Assembly: GCA_002331485.1 (NCBI GenBank)
Contig: DCYS01000038.1
Span: 1 to 34,107 of the forward strand
DNA length: 34,107 nt
Reading direction: 5' to 3'
DNA from: Flavobacteriales bacterium UBA2104
GTDB taxonomy: Bacteria > Bacteroidota > Bacteroidia > Flavobacteriales_D > Crocinitomicaceae
Below the pieces are notes generated by a model, which saw only the letters and a program-made list of their open reading frames with translations, was not told the origin of the DNA and did not search any database. This document shows positions 1 through 6,602 of the stretch, piece after piece; within the stretch, counting starts at the first letter, position 1; every line of letters starts with the position of its first letter. The translations under genes were made by a program, and so were the position numbers.

Positions 1-43
1 TAACTTTAAACCCGTAACTGACGGTTATACGAGACCGTTATGG
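1..43 (+). repeat. 3' half of an attC-like recombination site (left edge of window)
   Basis: This is the right arm of an integron attC-like site whose left arm lies outside the window. It ends in the core GTTATGGGGC at 37-46, with the expected crossover between G37 and T38. Its last bases, AGACCGTTATG (32-42), are identical to the end of the next complete site at 961-971. The TAACTTTAAA at 1-10 recurs at 2185-2194 in the third site, at nearly the same distance from the core. The upstream half and the gene it belongs to cannot be seen. The assignment rests on similarity to the two complete sites. Confidence 0.65.
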
Positions 44-966
44 GGCACTTAGGACAAACCACAATCATAAAAAAACAAACATGAGAATTATATGGATTTT
101 TTCGTTGTTAATTTTGTTTAGCTGCGGAAGTCAAGAGAACAACCTGAATCAAAATGAAAAAGGGCAAAAGGGAATTGAAATGCAAAAGCCCGCTGGATTT
201 AATCACTATGAGTACTATGCAGACGGAAAATTAAAAATTGGGGCAAACAAGCTTGATGATAAATTAAATGGAAAATATCAAGAATATTATAAAAATGGAA
301 TCATCAAACTGAAAGGAAGATATAACAATGATCAACGCATATCACTATGGAGACAATACGATGATAACGGAAACCTGAATAAAGTTGAATTATATAGAGG
401 TGGGAAGGTAATCAATGATTTTGCGCCTTTAAATTTTGAATTGGAGACTGTAAACGTAGGTCAACTTCAGTTTGATGTTCCCAAGAATTGGGATACAGAA
501 GTGACACCAGACTCTAATATCTTATTGACTACAGTCGAAAGAATGGATAGTGCTGATTTTTCTTCGAATTTTACTATTACCATTGCTGATTTATCTAATA
601 GTGATTATTCTTTTCAGGATATAATAGACATGAACATGAAAGCTTTTAAGGATCAATCCGCATTCTTCAAGATAATTGCTCAAGGTAAGCCTAACTTTAA
701 TTTCCCATCTCAACAGATTGTTTATATCCTACAAACTGATGATGGATATAAACTTGCTGGTGTTACAACTTTTGCCCTTATAGATGATTACGTTTTCAAT
801 ATGTCTGGATTGTCAAGAAATGAGAGTTTATTGAATATAAGGTTCTTTTCCAAGAGATGACAGGATCATTACGAAAACATAGTGATTAATAAGCCCCATA
901 ACAACAAATAAACAAAATAGCGCCGATAGGGCTCAAGGTTTGCGCTACTTTGCTTATTTTAGACCG
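38..966 (+). mobile_element. integron-type gene cassette 1
   Basis: This is a 929-bp unit consisting of one gene (81-860) plus a downstream attC-like palindrome. It starts at TTATGGGGC (38-46), just after the inferred crossover G37, and ends at G966. The 5' half-core of its attC, GCCCCATAAC at 893-902, is the exact reverse complement of GTTATGGGGC at 37-46, the start of this same cassette. Against the following cassette start (GTTATGAGCA) the complement is only partial. That pattern is what excision as a circle and reinsertion would leave. The gene is tightly packed: 43 bp before the ATG and about 32 bp between the stop and the attC. The cassette identity is inferred from structure; no integrase is in view. 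Confidence 0.78.
81..860 (+). CDS. cassette-borne lipoprotein with MORN-type repeats
   Basis: The protein has 259 residues and starts with a lipoprotein signal (hydrophobic 3-13, lipobox ending at Cys15), so it is probably anchored in a cell-envelope membrane. Residues about 40-105 carry degenerate repeats built around Y-x-x-G and W/Y-x-x-Y-x-x-G-N motifs. These are the MORN_2/YwqK-type beta-hairpin repeats common in Bacteroidota lipoproteins. The second half (about 120-255) looks like a PsbP/DcrB-like alpha/beta domain (a D-V-P-x-x-W strand, then alternating strands), but this is a weak call. It is the only gene of cassette 1, has no recognisable promoter of its own, and would be read from an upstream cassette promoter or a neighbour. 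The molecular function is unknown; some YwqK-family proteins are annotated as antitoxins, and nothing here shows a toxin partner. Confidence 0.82.
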   Translation: MRIIWIFSLLILFSCGSQENNLNQNEKGQKGIEMQKPAGFNHYEYYADGKLKIGANKLDDKLNGKYQEYYKNGIIKLKGRYNNDQRISLWRQYDDNGNLNKVELYRGGKVINDFAPLNFELETVNVGQLQFDVPKNWDTEVTPDSNILLTTVERMDSADFSSNFTITIADLSNSDYSFQDIIDMNMKAFKDQSAFFKIIAQGKPNFNFPSQQIVYILQTDDGYKLAGVTTFALIDDYVFNMSGLSRNESLLNIRFFSKR

Positions 967-972
967 TTATGA
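893..972 (+). repeat. attC-like site of cassette 1
   Basis: This is an imperfect palindrome of about 80 bp. Left core CATAAC (897-902) pairs with right core GTTATG (966-971). An unpaired spacer of 3 nt on the left (903-905) faces 6 nt on the right (960-965). An 18-bp stem follows (906-923 with 942-959, 16 of 18 positions complementary) with TAGCGC at its tip, and an 18-nt loop at 924-941. The asymmetric unpaired central spacer and internal mismatches are typical of folded attC sites. The core keeps AAC/GTT but departs from the canonical GTTRRRY at two positions, so standard attC models may miss it. Confidence 0.78.
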
Positions 973-2223
973 GCAACCCCGTTTCCACGTAGAGTTAAAC
1001 AATGATTAGAGTATTATTCATATATTTTTTATTTATTTCAGCATTGATCTCATTTGGTCAGGATCAGAACGCCAAAATATCTGTTGATAAGGGGCAAAAA
1101 ATCATCCTAATTGGAGAAACGCATTTTGTCAAAGAGAAGTACAGCGAAATAAAAACAATTGTATTTAAGCACTTGGATAGTCTTGCTATAGGGGAAACCG
1201 CTTCTATCTTTTTTGAATTACCTTTTAGTTTAAACTACGTTTTTAACAAAATGAGAACTGAGGGAGATACAAGCCTATTTCTTGATTGGTTTAACCATTT
1301 ATATCAGAAAAAAGGTCAGCCACCTTCCTATTTCTGGACTGATTACAGGGATCTTTTTCTAGATCTTATTCGATATGCCGATAAAAAAGATGTGAGGTTA
1401 AATTTAAAAGGAATCGACAAGGAGTTAGAGTACAGAAGGACAGCTTATATTTTATCTTTATTTCAGTCTAAATTAGATACACGTATCGATAGTTTTCTAA
1501 ATGTTGAATATATGAGAAATGACTCCACAGAAAGAAAATTTCTCATAGACTACGTTAATGAATCCATGCATTATACAAACAATATTATTGAATTAGAAAT
1601 ATTAGAAAAATTAAGCCACTCCCTTTTAATAGAATGTACAGTTTGTTCTGAGAGAGATCTATTTATTAAAAATAATTTCTTTAATCACTATAGTCAAAAC
1701 GATAAATTAGTCATCGGTACATTTGGTTTGGATCATATAATAGAAAGTCATGATTTTTCTCAAGCTAGTGAATACTTTAAAATGAAATATCTCATTGACA
1801 CATCTGGATACGAATCATTTTATACACTGATCAAAGAAGAAATCAATCAACCTATCACAAGGCTCGGAATTATCTCCCTAAAACAAGGTATGAAATATTA
1901 CGATATAGAAAGACCCAATGACTACGATCATATTATGCTGAATAAGGAGCGCCTTTTTATTGAGGCATTGATGAGTGATAAGGAAGTTATTAGAATATAT
2001 CCATCCCATTACAATGAATTGAAAAATCTTTCTTCTCACTTAGATTATTTAATCATATACGAGAGCTCTCATTTTAGGTAAAACAAATCTTAAAAGCTCA
2101 TAACAAGACCTATAAAACACTGCCACGATTGCGCTTAGGATAATAAATCATCCTAGCTCAATCGTTCTCCTTTAAAATTATCATTAACTTTAAAGAACGG
2201 CAGCGGTTTCATAGCCCCAGCCG
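967..2223 (+). mobile_element. integron-type gene cassette 2
   Basis: This is a 1257-bp unit with one gene (1002-2081) followed by a long attC-like site. It begins TTATGAGC (967-974) and ends at G2223. Its attC left core GCTCATAAC (2096-2104) is the exact complement of GTTATGAGC (966-974), its own start, whereas the sequence after it begins GTTACAAC. There are 35 bp before the ATG and 14 bp between the stop and the attC. It is the last cassette: the next gene is on the opposite strand, and I found no further core matching GTTACAAC downstream. Confidence 0.78.
1002..2081 (+). CDS. exported EreA/ChaN/TIKI-like protein
   Basis: The protein has 359 residues with a signal peptide (hydrophobic 3-18, likely cleavage after the S-F-G-Q motif near residue 20), so it is probably periplasmic or secreted. 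After it comes a strand K-I-I-L-I-G-E-T-H at 33-41. Further on is a strand ending G-x-x-G-x-D-H at about 239-245. This G-E-x-H plus later G-x-x-H pattern is seen in the EreA/ChaN/TIKI/TraB superfamily, which includes erythromycin esterase-like enzymes, heme-uptake ChaN proteins and TIKI proteases. Which branch it belongs to cannot be decided by eye. The middle (about 80-230) is helical and charged. It is the only gene of cassette 2. An esterase, hydrolase or metal/heme-related role is plausible but unproven. Confidence 0.72.
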   Translation: MIRVLFIYFLFISALISFGQDQNAKISVDKGQKIILIGETHFVKEKYSEIKTIVFKHLDSLAIGETASIFFELPFSLNYVFNKMRTEGDTSLFLDWFNHLYQKKGQPPSYFWTDYRDLFLDLIRYADKKDVRLNLKGIDKELEYRRTAYILSLFQSKLDTRIDSFLNVEYMRNDSTERKFLIDYVNESMHYTNNIIELEILEKLSHSLLIECTVCSERDLFIKNNFFNHYSQNDKLVIGTFGLDHIIESHDFSQASEYFKMKYLIDTSGYESFYTLIKEEINQPITRLGIISLKQGMKYYDIERPNDYDHIMLNKERLFIEALMSDKEVIRIYPSHYNELKNLSSHLDYLIIYESSHFR

Positions 2224-2229
2224 TTACAA
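2096..2229 (+). repeat. attC-like site of cassette 2, with nested hairpins
   Basis: The site is about 134 bp, similar in length to the long attC repeats of chromosomal integrons. Core CATAAC (2099-2104) pairs with GTTAC (2223-2227). A second arm of about 15 bp (2110-2124 with 2199-2214) is complementary apart from two mismatches and one bulge. Two further hairpins lie inside: 2125-2141 pairs with 2150-2165 (one mismatch, one bulge), and CTTTAAA at 2170-2176 pairs with TTTAAAG at 2189-2195. Only the AAC/GTT part of the core agrees with the canonical consensus. The hairpins might also stop transcription of the convergent lipoprotein gene downstream. Confidence 0.72.
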
Positions 2230-2266
2230 CTACTTCCGCCATATTAACCTATCCCATCAACATTGA

Positions 2267-2917
2267 TTACAAAACAGCTTCCTTTTTCGCACCACCCAGC
2301 ATCGTTATAACTGGATTTGTTGAATGAACTTTTCCTTTCAATTCCACCGTTTCACCTTCTCCTTTCATGTTCACAGTGTTGAGTAGTAATAATTTCGTAT
2401 CTACTTCTAAAGTAATTTCCTCTTCATTCATTTCGGTGATCGTAACTTTACCAACATCATTTGAGGTTTGAATTCTTTTATCGTTTTCATCAAGGTAATA
2501 CACTGTTAAATGAGTTTTGAGCTTGTTGTCGGTTGCAGACTTTTTAAAATCTAACTCAACCTCATAAGGAAGCTCTATTTTACCTTTTTCCTGAAACGAA
2601 AGCTGGAAGGCTGTGATCCTGTTTCCATTCTTATCCGAATTGATTCTTAGTGAATAGCTATACATGTCCTCACCGCGTTCTTTTGCGATGTTTAGATAAT
2701 GATCGTTACATGTCGATTCATAGTTTTCACCATTTAAAGTCAGGTCGAGCGTAGCTTTTGATTTTGAAACAGTCGTTTCTTCTGACTCTTCAGATTGCTG
2801 AGATTCAATTTCTTTTTGCATTTCCTCTTTGAAGTCCTCATCGATTTCAACATCGAAATTACAGGCGTTAAGTCCGAAAAAAACTAAAGATGCAAGTAGT
2901 AGGTTTTTTGATTTCAT
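2267..2917 (-). CDS. lipoprotein of unknown function
   Basis: The protein has 216 residues, with a signal peptide ending in L-N-A-C (Cys19) that marks it as a lipoprotein. A short acidic, Glu/Ser/Gln-rich linker (about 25-50) follows, and then a beta-rich region from about 55 to the end with no family I recognise. It is the first gene to the right of the cassette array and points toward it. It lies 43 bp past the last inferred crossover, and no attC-like core was found on its other side, so it probably belongs to the chromosomal flank and not to a reversed cassette. Confidence 0.75.
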   Translation of the reverse strand: MKSKNLLLASLVFFGLNACNFDVEIDEDFKEEMQKEIESQQSEESEETTVSKSKATLDLTLNGENYESTCNDHYLNIAKERGEDMYSYSLRINSDKNGNRITAFQLSFQEKGKIELPYEVELDFKKSATDNKLKTHLTVYYLDENDKRIQTSNDVGKVTITEMNEEEITLEVDTKLLLLNTVNMKGEGETVELKGKVHSTNPVITMLGGAKKEAVL

Positions 2918-3040
2918 GATTTTAAATTTAGATTTCAGTTTGTCAATATTAATTAAAAATATGAATAGCGTAATTGATCTTTCGATATTTTTAAAGCATT
3001 GATTTTAAGGAGACGAATGATAAATCAAATTCAACTAAGA

Positions 3041-4123
3041 TCACTCCTCCTTTACAAAATCAGGCCAGCGTTTCATATAATTCACGAAAGTGTCACTGAG
3101 TCCTTCGTTGTGAAGGTAAGTCCGAGTCACGGGCAGTTGAACAGGCGTGAATTTGGGATCTTCGATCACTCTCTTTGGGAAATCGTGGTGCAAGATAGCA
3201 GCTCGACCGATCGTTACGAAATCAACATGACTATCAAGGATCTTTTTGACATCTTCACCAGAACGAATATTTCCGGCTACTGTCAGTTTAACATTTTTGC
3301 GATCAAGAGATGTAAAATGCTCAAGTAATGTCTTGTCCTGATGTTCTTCCTCTTCCGGAAGCTTGAAACTATCCCAGAGCGAGATGTCCAGGAAATCTAC
3401 TTGCCCTTCATCAATAATGCGTTGAGCAATTTCTTTTACTTCCGTCAGCTTCATACCGAATCGCTCAGGAGACAAACGTACACCTACAAGAAAATCCTTT
3501 CCACATGCTTTACGAACTCCATTGATGATCTCAAATAACAATTTAGATCTTCCTTGAAGGTCTCCACCATACTCATCAGAGCGTTGGTTGATCGAAGAAC
3601 TGAGAAACTGTGTTAAAATATATCCGTGTGCTCCGTGAATCTCCACACCATCATAACCCCATTTTTGAGCTCTTTTCGCTGCCGTGATAAAATCATTACG
3701 AAGCTGAATAACCTCTTCTAATTGCAATGCTCTTGCTCCCGTTTTTTCATTATCAGATGGACAAACGGGTTTTGCTCCGATCACGTTCTCGGGAGAGCGC
3801 ATACCTGCATGATGTAATTGAACTACAGAAAGCGCATTGTAGCTGTTAATTTCTGCTGCAAGACGACGATGGCCTTCTTCAAGCTCATCACTGAATATTC
3901 CTAGTTGACCAGGAAATCCTTTTCCGATCGACTGAACATGAGAAGCGCAGGTCATCACAAGGCCAAATCCACCTTCGGCTCGTTTCGTAAGCCAGTGAAA
4001 CTCTTGATCTGATAAAGAACCGTCTTCATTACTTTGTTCATTGGTTAATGGAGCAAGCATGAATCGATTCTTCATACTTTTTCCACAATTGAACTTTATC
4101 GATCTATGGAGGATATGCTGCAT
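3041..4123 (-). CDS. NADH:flavin oxidoreductase, Old Yellow Enzyme family
   Basis: The protein has 360 residues, the usual length for this FMN-dependent TIM-barrel family, which reduces activated C=C bonds (enones and similar electrophiles) with NAD(P)H. Visible family motifs are the N-terminal K-N-R-F-x-x-A-P (FMN edge), V-Q-L-H-H-A-G near residue 100, the H-G-A-H-G-Y-I-L-T-Q-F-L-S block followed by N-x-R-x-D-E-Y-G-G (about 165-190), R-x-S-P near 220, and V-x-I-G-R-A near 305 (phosphate binding). No signal peptide is seen, so it is cytoplasmic. It stands alone, 80 bp from the upstream methyltransferase gene. The natural substrate cannot be read from the sequence. Confidence 0.9.
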   Translation of the reverse strand: MQHILHRSIKFNCGKSMKNRFMLAPLTNEQSNEDGSLSDQEFHWLTKRAEGGFGLVMTCASHVQSIGKGFPGQLGIFSDELEEGHRRLAAEINSYNALSVVQLHHAGMRSPENVIGAKPVCPSDNEKTGARALQLEEVIQLRNDFITAAKRAQKWGYDGVEIHGAHGYILTQFLSSSINQRSDEYGGDLQGRSKLLFEIINGVRKACGKDFLVGVRLSPERFGMKLTEVKEIAQRIIDEGQVDFLDISLWDSFKLPEEEEHQDKTLLEHFTSLDRKNVKLTVAGNIRSGEDVKKILDSHVDFVTIGRAAILHHDFPKRVIEDPKFTPVQLPVTRTYLHNEGLSDTFVNYMKRWPDFVKEE

Positions 4124-4204
4124 TTTAGTGAGTTTATAATTTCTGTACCTAACATTTCCAAATTGAAAATGGTTCGATAATCCCAGTTATACAAAGCAGA
4201 GATA

Positions 4205-5017
4205 CTATTTTTTATCCTTTGAAGTACCTGGGTAAGAAATAACGTAATAATTCGTTGTGATCAGGAAGTTTCTCAAGAATGGGATAGCTGAAATAAAAGA
4301 CCAGGCGATACGTGGTTTCATTCCAAATTTCACTTCATAATTTGGGTTGATGAAGTAAAATACACGTTTATCTTTCTTGTAGTTTTCTTTTTTCAAGATG
4401 CGCTCAAAACGTTCGATCGTAATGCGTGTATCTTTGATCTCCAATAACACATCCAGAGTTTTATCACTTTCTCCGAACATCTTAAGAATGCCTCGATACA
4501 TAAACTTTGGAAGAATATGGAAATAGGGGAGACGAGATAAAAATTTGCTCTTACACATTTGCTGATGACCTCCGAATGGGTTATGCCACGGTGGGAATCC
4601 GAGGAAGAATTTTCCTTCCGGTTTCAGGAATCCCTTGACAAAATGCATGAACTTTTCCTGTCCATGTATGTGTTCAAGTACATCTCTAGTGATGATAATA
4701 TCAAACTGACCTAATTCCTCAGGATCAATATTATAAATGTCATCACTTATGAATGAAATATTCTCATGATTCTTTTGCTTGGCAAAGTAAGTTCTGGCAT
4801 TTTCGATCTTGTTGTCTGCCATGTCGATACCAACGATCCTTTTACAACCTCGTTCAAGGAAAGGAACAAGGTTACCACCTTCACCACAACCAATCTCGAG
4901 TACTGATGTGTTTTCATCGATCGTCATCACATCTTCAATGAATGGCAACACATATTTCTGAACAGTTGTGCCTTGTTCTTTGAAGTAGAGCTCTCTATTG
5001 GTGTGTCTTTCGTCCAT
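4205..5017 (-). CDS. class I SAM-dependent methyltransferase
   Basis: The protein has 270 residues. The Rossmann-type motif I, V-L-E-I-G-C-G-E-G-G-N at about 39-49, binds S-adenosylmethionine. It is followed by the acidic strand end G-I-D-M (about 63-66), the S-D-D-I motif II region near 90, and the R-D-V-L-E-H-I strand (about 110) typical of Methyltransf_11/23-type small-molecule or lipid methyltransferases. The C-terminal third (about 170-270) is basic and aromatic and may sit on the membrane surface. The substrate is unknown. The start is the first ATG after an intergenic gap, and the neighbours do not suggest a pathway. Confidence 0.88.
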   Translation of the reverse strand: MDERHTNRELYFKEQGTTVQKYVLPFIEDVMTIDENTSVLEIGCGEGGNLVPFLERGCKRIVGIDMADNKIENARTYFAKQKNHENISFISDDIYNIDPEELGQFDIIITRDVLEHIHGQEKFMHFVKGFLKPEGKFFLGFPPWHNPFGGHQQMCKSKFLSRLPYFHILPKFMYRGILKMFGESDKTLDVLLEIKDTRITIERFERILKKENYKKDKRVFYFINPNYEVKFGMKPRIAWSFISAIPFLRNFLITTNYYVISYPGTSKDKK

Positions 5018-5067
5018 GTATTAGTTCAAAAAATCCTGAAAATATAAGGGTCGAAGTTAATGTTTAT

Positions 5068-5634
5068 TTACTTTATTCTGGTATAAATAGCTGTATTTGT
5101 TCCCTTATTTGACTCTCCAGCTATTATTGCAAAAGCCCACATTCTTACACTTTCATCTACAATAAGGTCTTCTCCAGTCAACGCTAAACGAGTTTGCTGG
5201 AAGTTATGGACATAAAGTAGCGGGAAGGTTGGTATAATTAAAATTCTAGGTCGTATGTAGAAGTATCCATTTTTTATTTTACCACTTATTAATTTAGATC
5301 CTAAAAGTGAATCTCCATCATATTTGGATACGCGAAGCTTTTTTGAATTGATAAATGCTAATTCAATTTCTGTCTCATTTCTATAATCAGAGTTTGGAAA
5401 AAAAACAAACATCCTTTTAGTTAAAGAACGGTTGCTGCCACTAAAACTGGTAAAAGGACGCCGCATTATTTCACCAAAAACGGTATCTTGTTTGTACTTA
5501 AATCGACCTTCAAGTGAATTTAAGTTTTCTTTTGTTATTTCAAGTTTTTTTAAGGATTTAGGGCTATGATCCTTTAATGAAATGCAGCCACTTAATAAGA
5601 TGATTGCCAAAGTAGGAAGTAGGACTCGTTCCAT
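5068..5634 (-). CDS. small lipoprotein, unknown function
   Basis: The protein has 188 residues. A very short signal peptide ends in L-L-S-G-C (Cys16), so it should be lipidated. The rest is a mix of beta strands and basic segments with no recognised family. The 3' end is 50 bp from the methyltransferase start, and the gene sits 22 bp after the DUF2279 gene on the same strand, so it is probably cotranscribed with that gene. Confidence 0.72.
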   Translation of the reverse strand: MERVLLPTLAIILLSGCISLKDHSPKSLKKLEITKENLNSLEGRFKYKQDTVFGEIMRRPFTSFSGSNRSLTKRMFVFFPNSDYRNETEIELAFINSKKLRVSKYDGDSLLGSKLISGKIKNGYFYIRPRILIIPTFPLLYVHNFQQTRLALTGEDLIVDESVRMWAFAIIAGESNKGTNTAIYTRIK

Positions 5635-5656
5635 AAGGTTTACAAGGTTATGTTAG

Positions 5657-6571
5657 TCAAAAATATAAAAGATGTGAGCGAAAACCTGATTTTGAAAATT
5701 GGATCGTAGGAAAAGGAATCTTTACATGATTGAAAACTTTACATACGGTTTTTAGCCATGGTTTTTTAACGGGTAATCGAGTAAGATCAACATCTAATGA
5801 GAAGAGGAGCAATCGTTGAGCGTTGAATTCATAAACTCCTCCATCTGAATAGAAAAGCGTGTAATTATCTTCTTCACCATGCACTTTAGCATCGACGCTA
5901 TATCCAAAGGCGAAGTTTAACCATTTTGGGAAGCGAGATGATTCGTTCAAAAATGAAGATGGATTGATCGAAAGCCAATAAGTTTGTCCGTTGTAGTCTT
6001 TCAATAAGCGTTCTGCAAAAGTACTCCCTAGCACTGAAGGTCGGTATTGGGCATAAGGGCTTAAATGTGCACTGAATTTTAATTGTAGTCGCTGCTCCTC
6101 CCAAAGGATATCTTGCCAAAGAAACCATCCACACCCTAAAGCATTTGCAGAGAGATCGCTCCACGAGAAACCCCATTCATCAGCTCTTCCGTCCATGATC
6201 TCGAAACTACTGAGGTATCCAAAAGAGATGAGTGATCCAATGATCCTGCTTTTTTTTCTGGAAATTCCTGACCATCTAAAAGCACTGCTTGAGTGTTGAG
6301 CGAGTAGTTGTCCAGTGAAGAAATGACCTGCTTTATCCATTTGCATCCACTGTCTGGAATCATCGAACGAATGAAAATCATCACCCCAGCTTTCAGAATA
6401 CCATACCTGATGTAAACCGATTAGGCTTCCAGCCCATAAGGAACCTATCGCACTAGAAGTTCCGATGAGTCTTGCCTTGTTTGGCTCTTCCGCGGGTTCA
6501 AAAAAGGATCTCTGCCCAACGCACAAAAAAGCTTGAAGCACAATAAAACCAATAATTAGACCCCGAAACAT
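5657..6571 (-). CDS. DUF2279 (YfiM-like) envelope protein
   Basis: The protein has 304 residues with an N-terminal signal peptide (hydrophobic 4-17, then V-G-Q). The diagnostic region is about 75-150: M-D-K-A-G-H-F-F-T-G-Q, then a long helix, then E-I-x-D-G, then G-F-S-W-x-D-L-x-A-N-x-L-G. This is the conserved core of DUF2279, whose conserved Asp/His/Asp residues suggest an active or metal site on membrane helices. The C-terminal half is beta-rich and may be specific to Bacteroidota. It is probably an outer-envelope protein. No biochemical role is established for the family. Confidence 0.82.
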   Translation of the reverse strand: MFRGLIIGFIVLQAFLCVGQRSFFEPAEEPNKARLIGTSSAIGSLWAGSLIGLHQVWYSESWGDDFHSFDDSRQWMQMDKAGHFFTGQLLAQHSSSAFRWSGISRKKSRIIGSLISFGYLSSFEIMDGRADEWGFSWSDLSANALGCGWFLWQDILWEEQRLQLKFSAHLSPYAQYRPSVLGSTFAERLLKDYNGQTYWLSINPSSFLNESSRFPKWLNFAFGYSVDAKVHGEEDNYTLFYSDGGVYEFNAQRLLLFSLDVDLTRLPVKKPWLKTVCKVFNHVKIPFPTIQFSKSGFRSHLLYF

Positions 6572-6602
6572 AGCCGTAAAGTTAAGGCTTTATTGTTTCT
6601 AA

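Noticed and set aside
2267..2917. Lipoprotein gene as a third, reversed cassette
   Set aside because: No core complementary to GTTACAAC was found on its far side up to the next gene.
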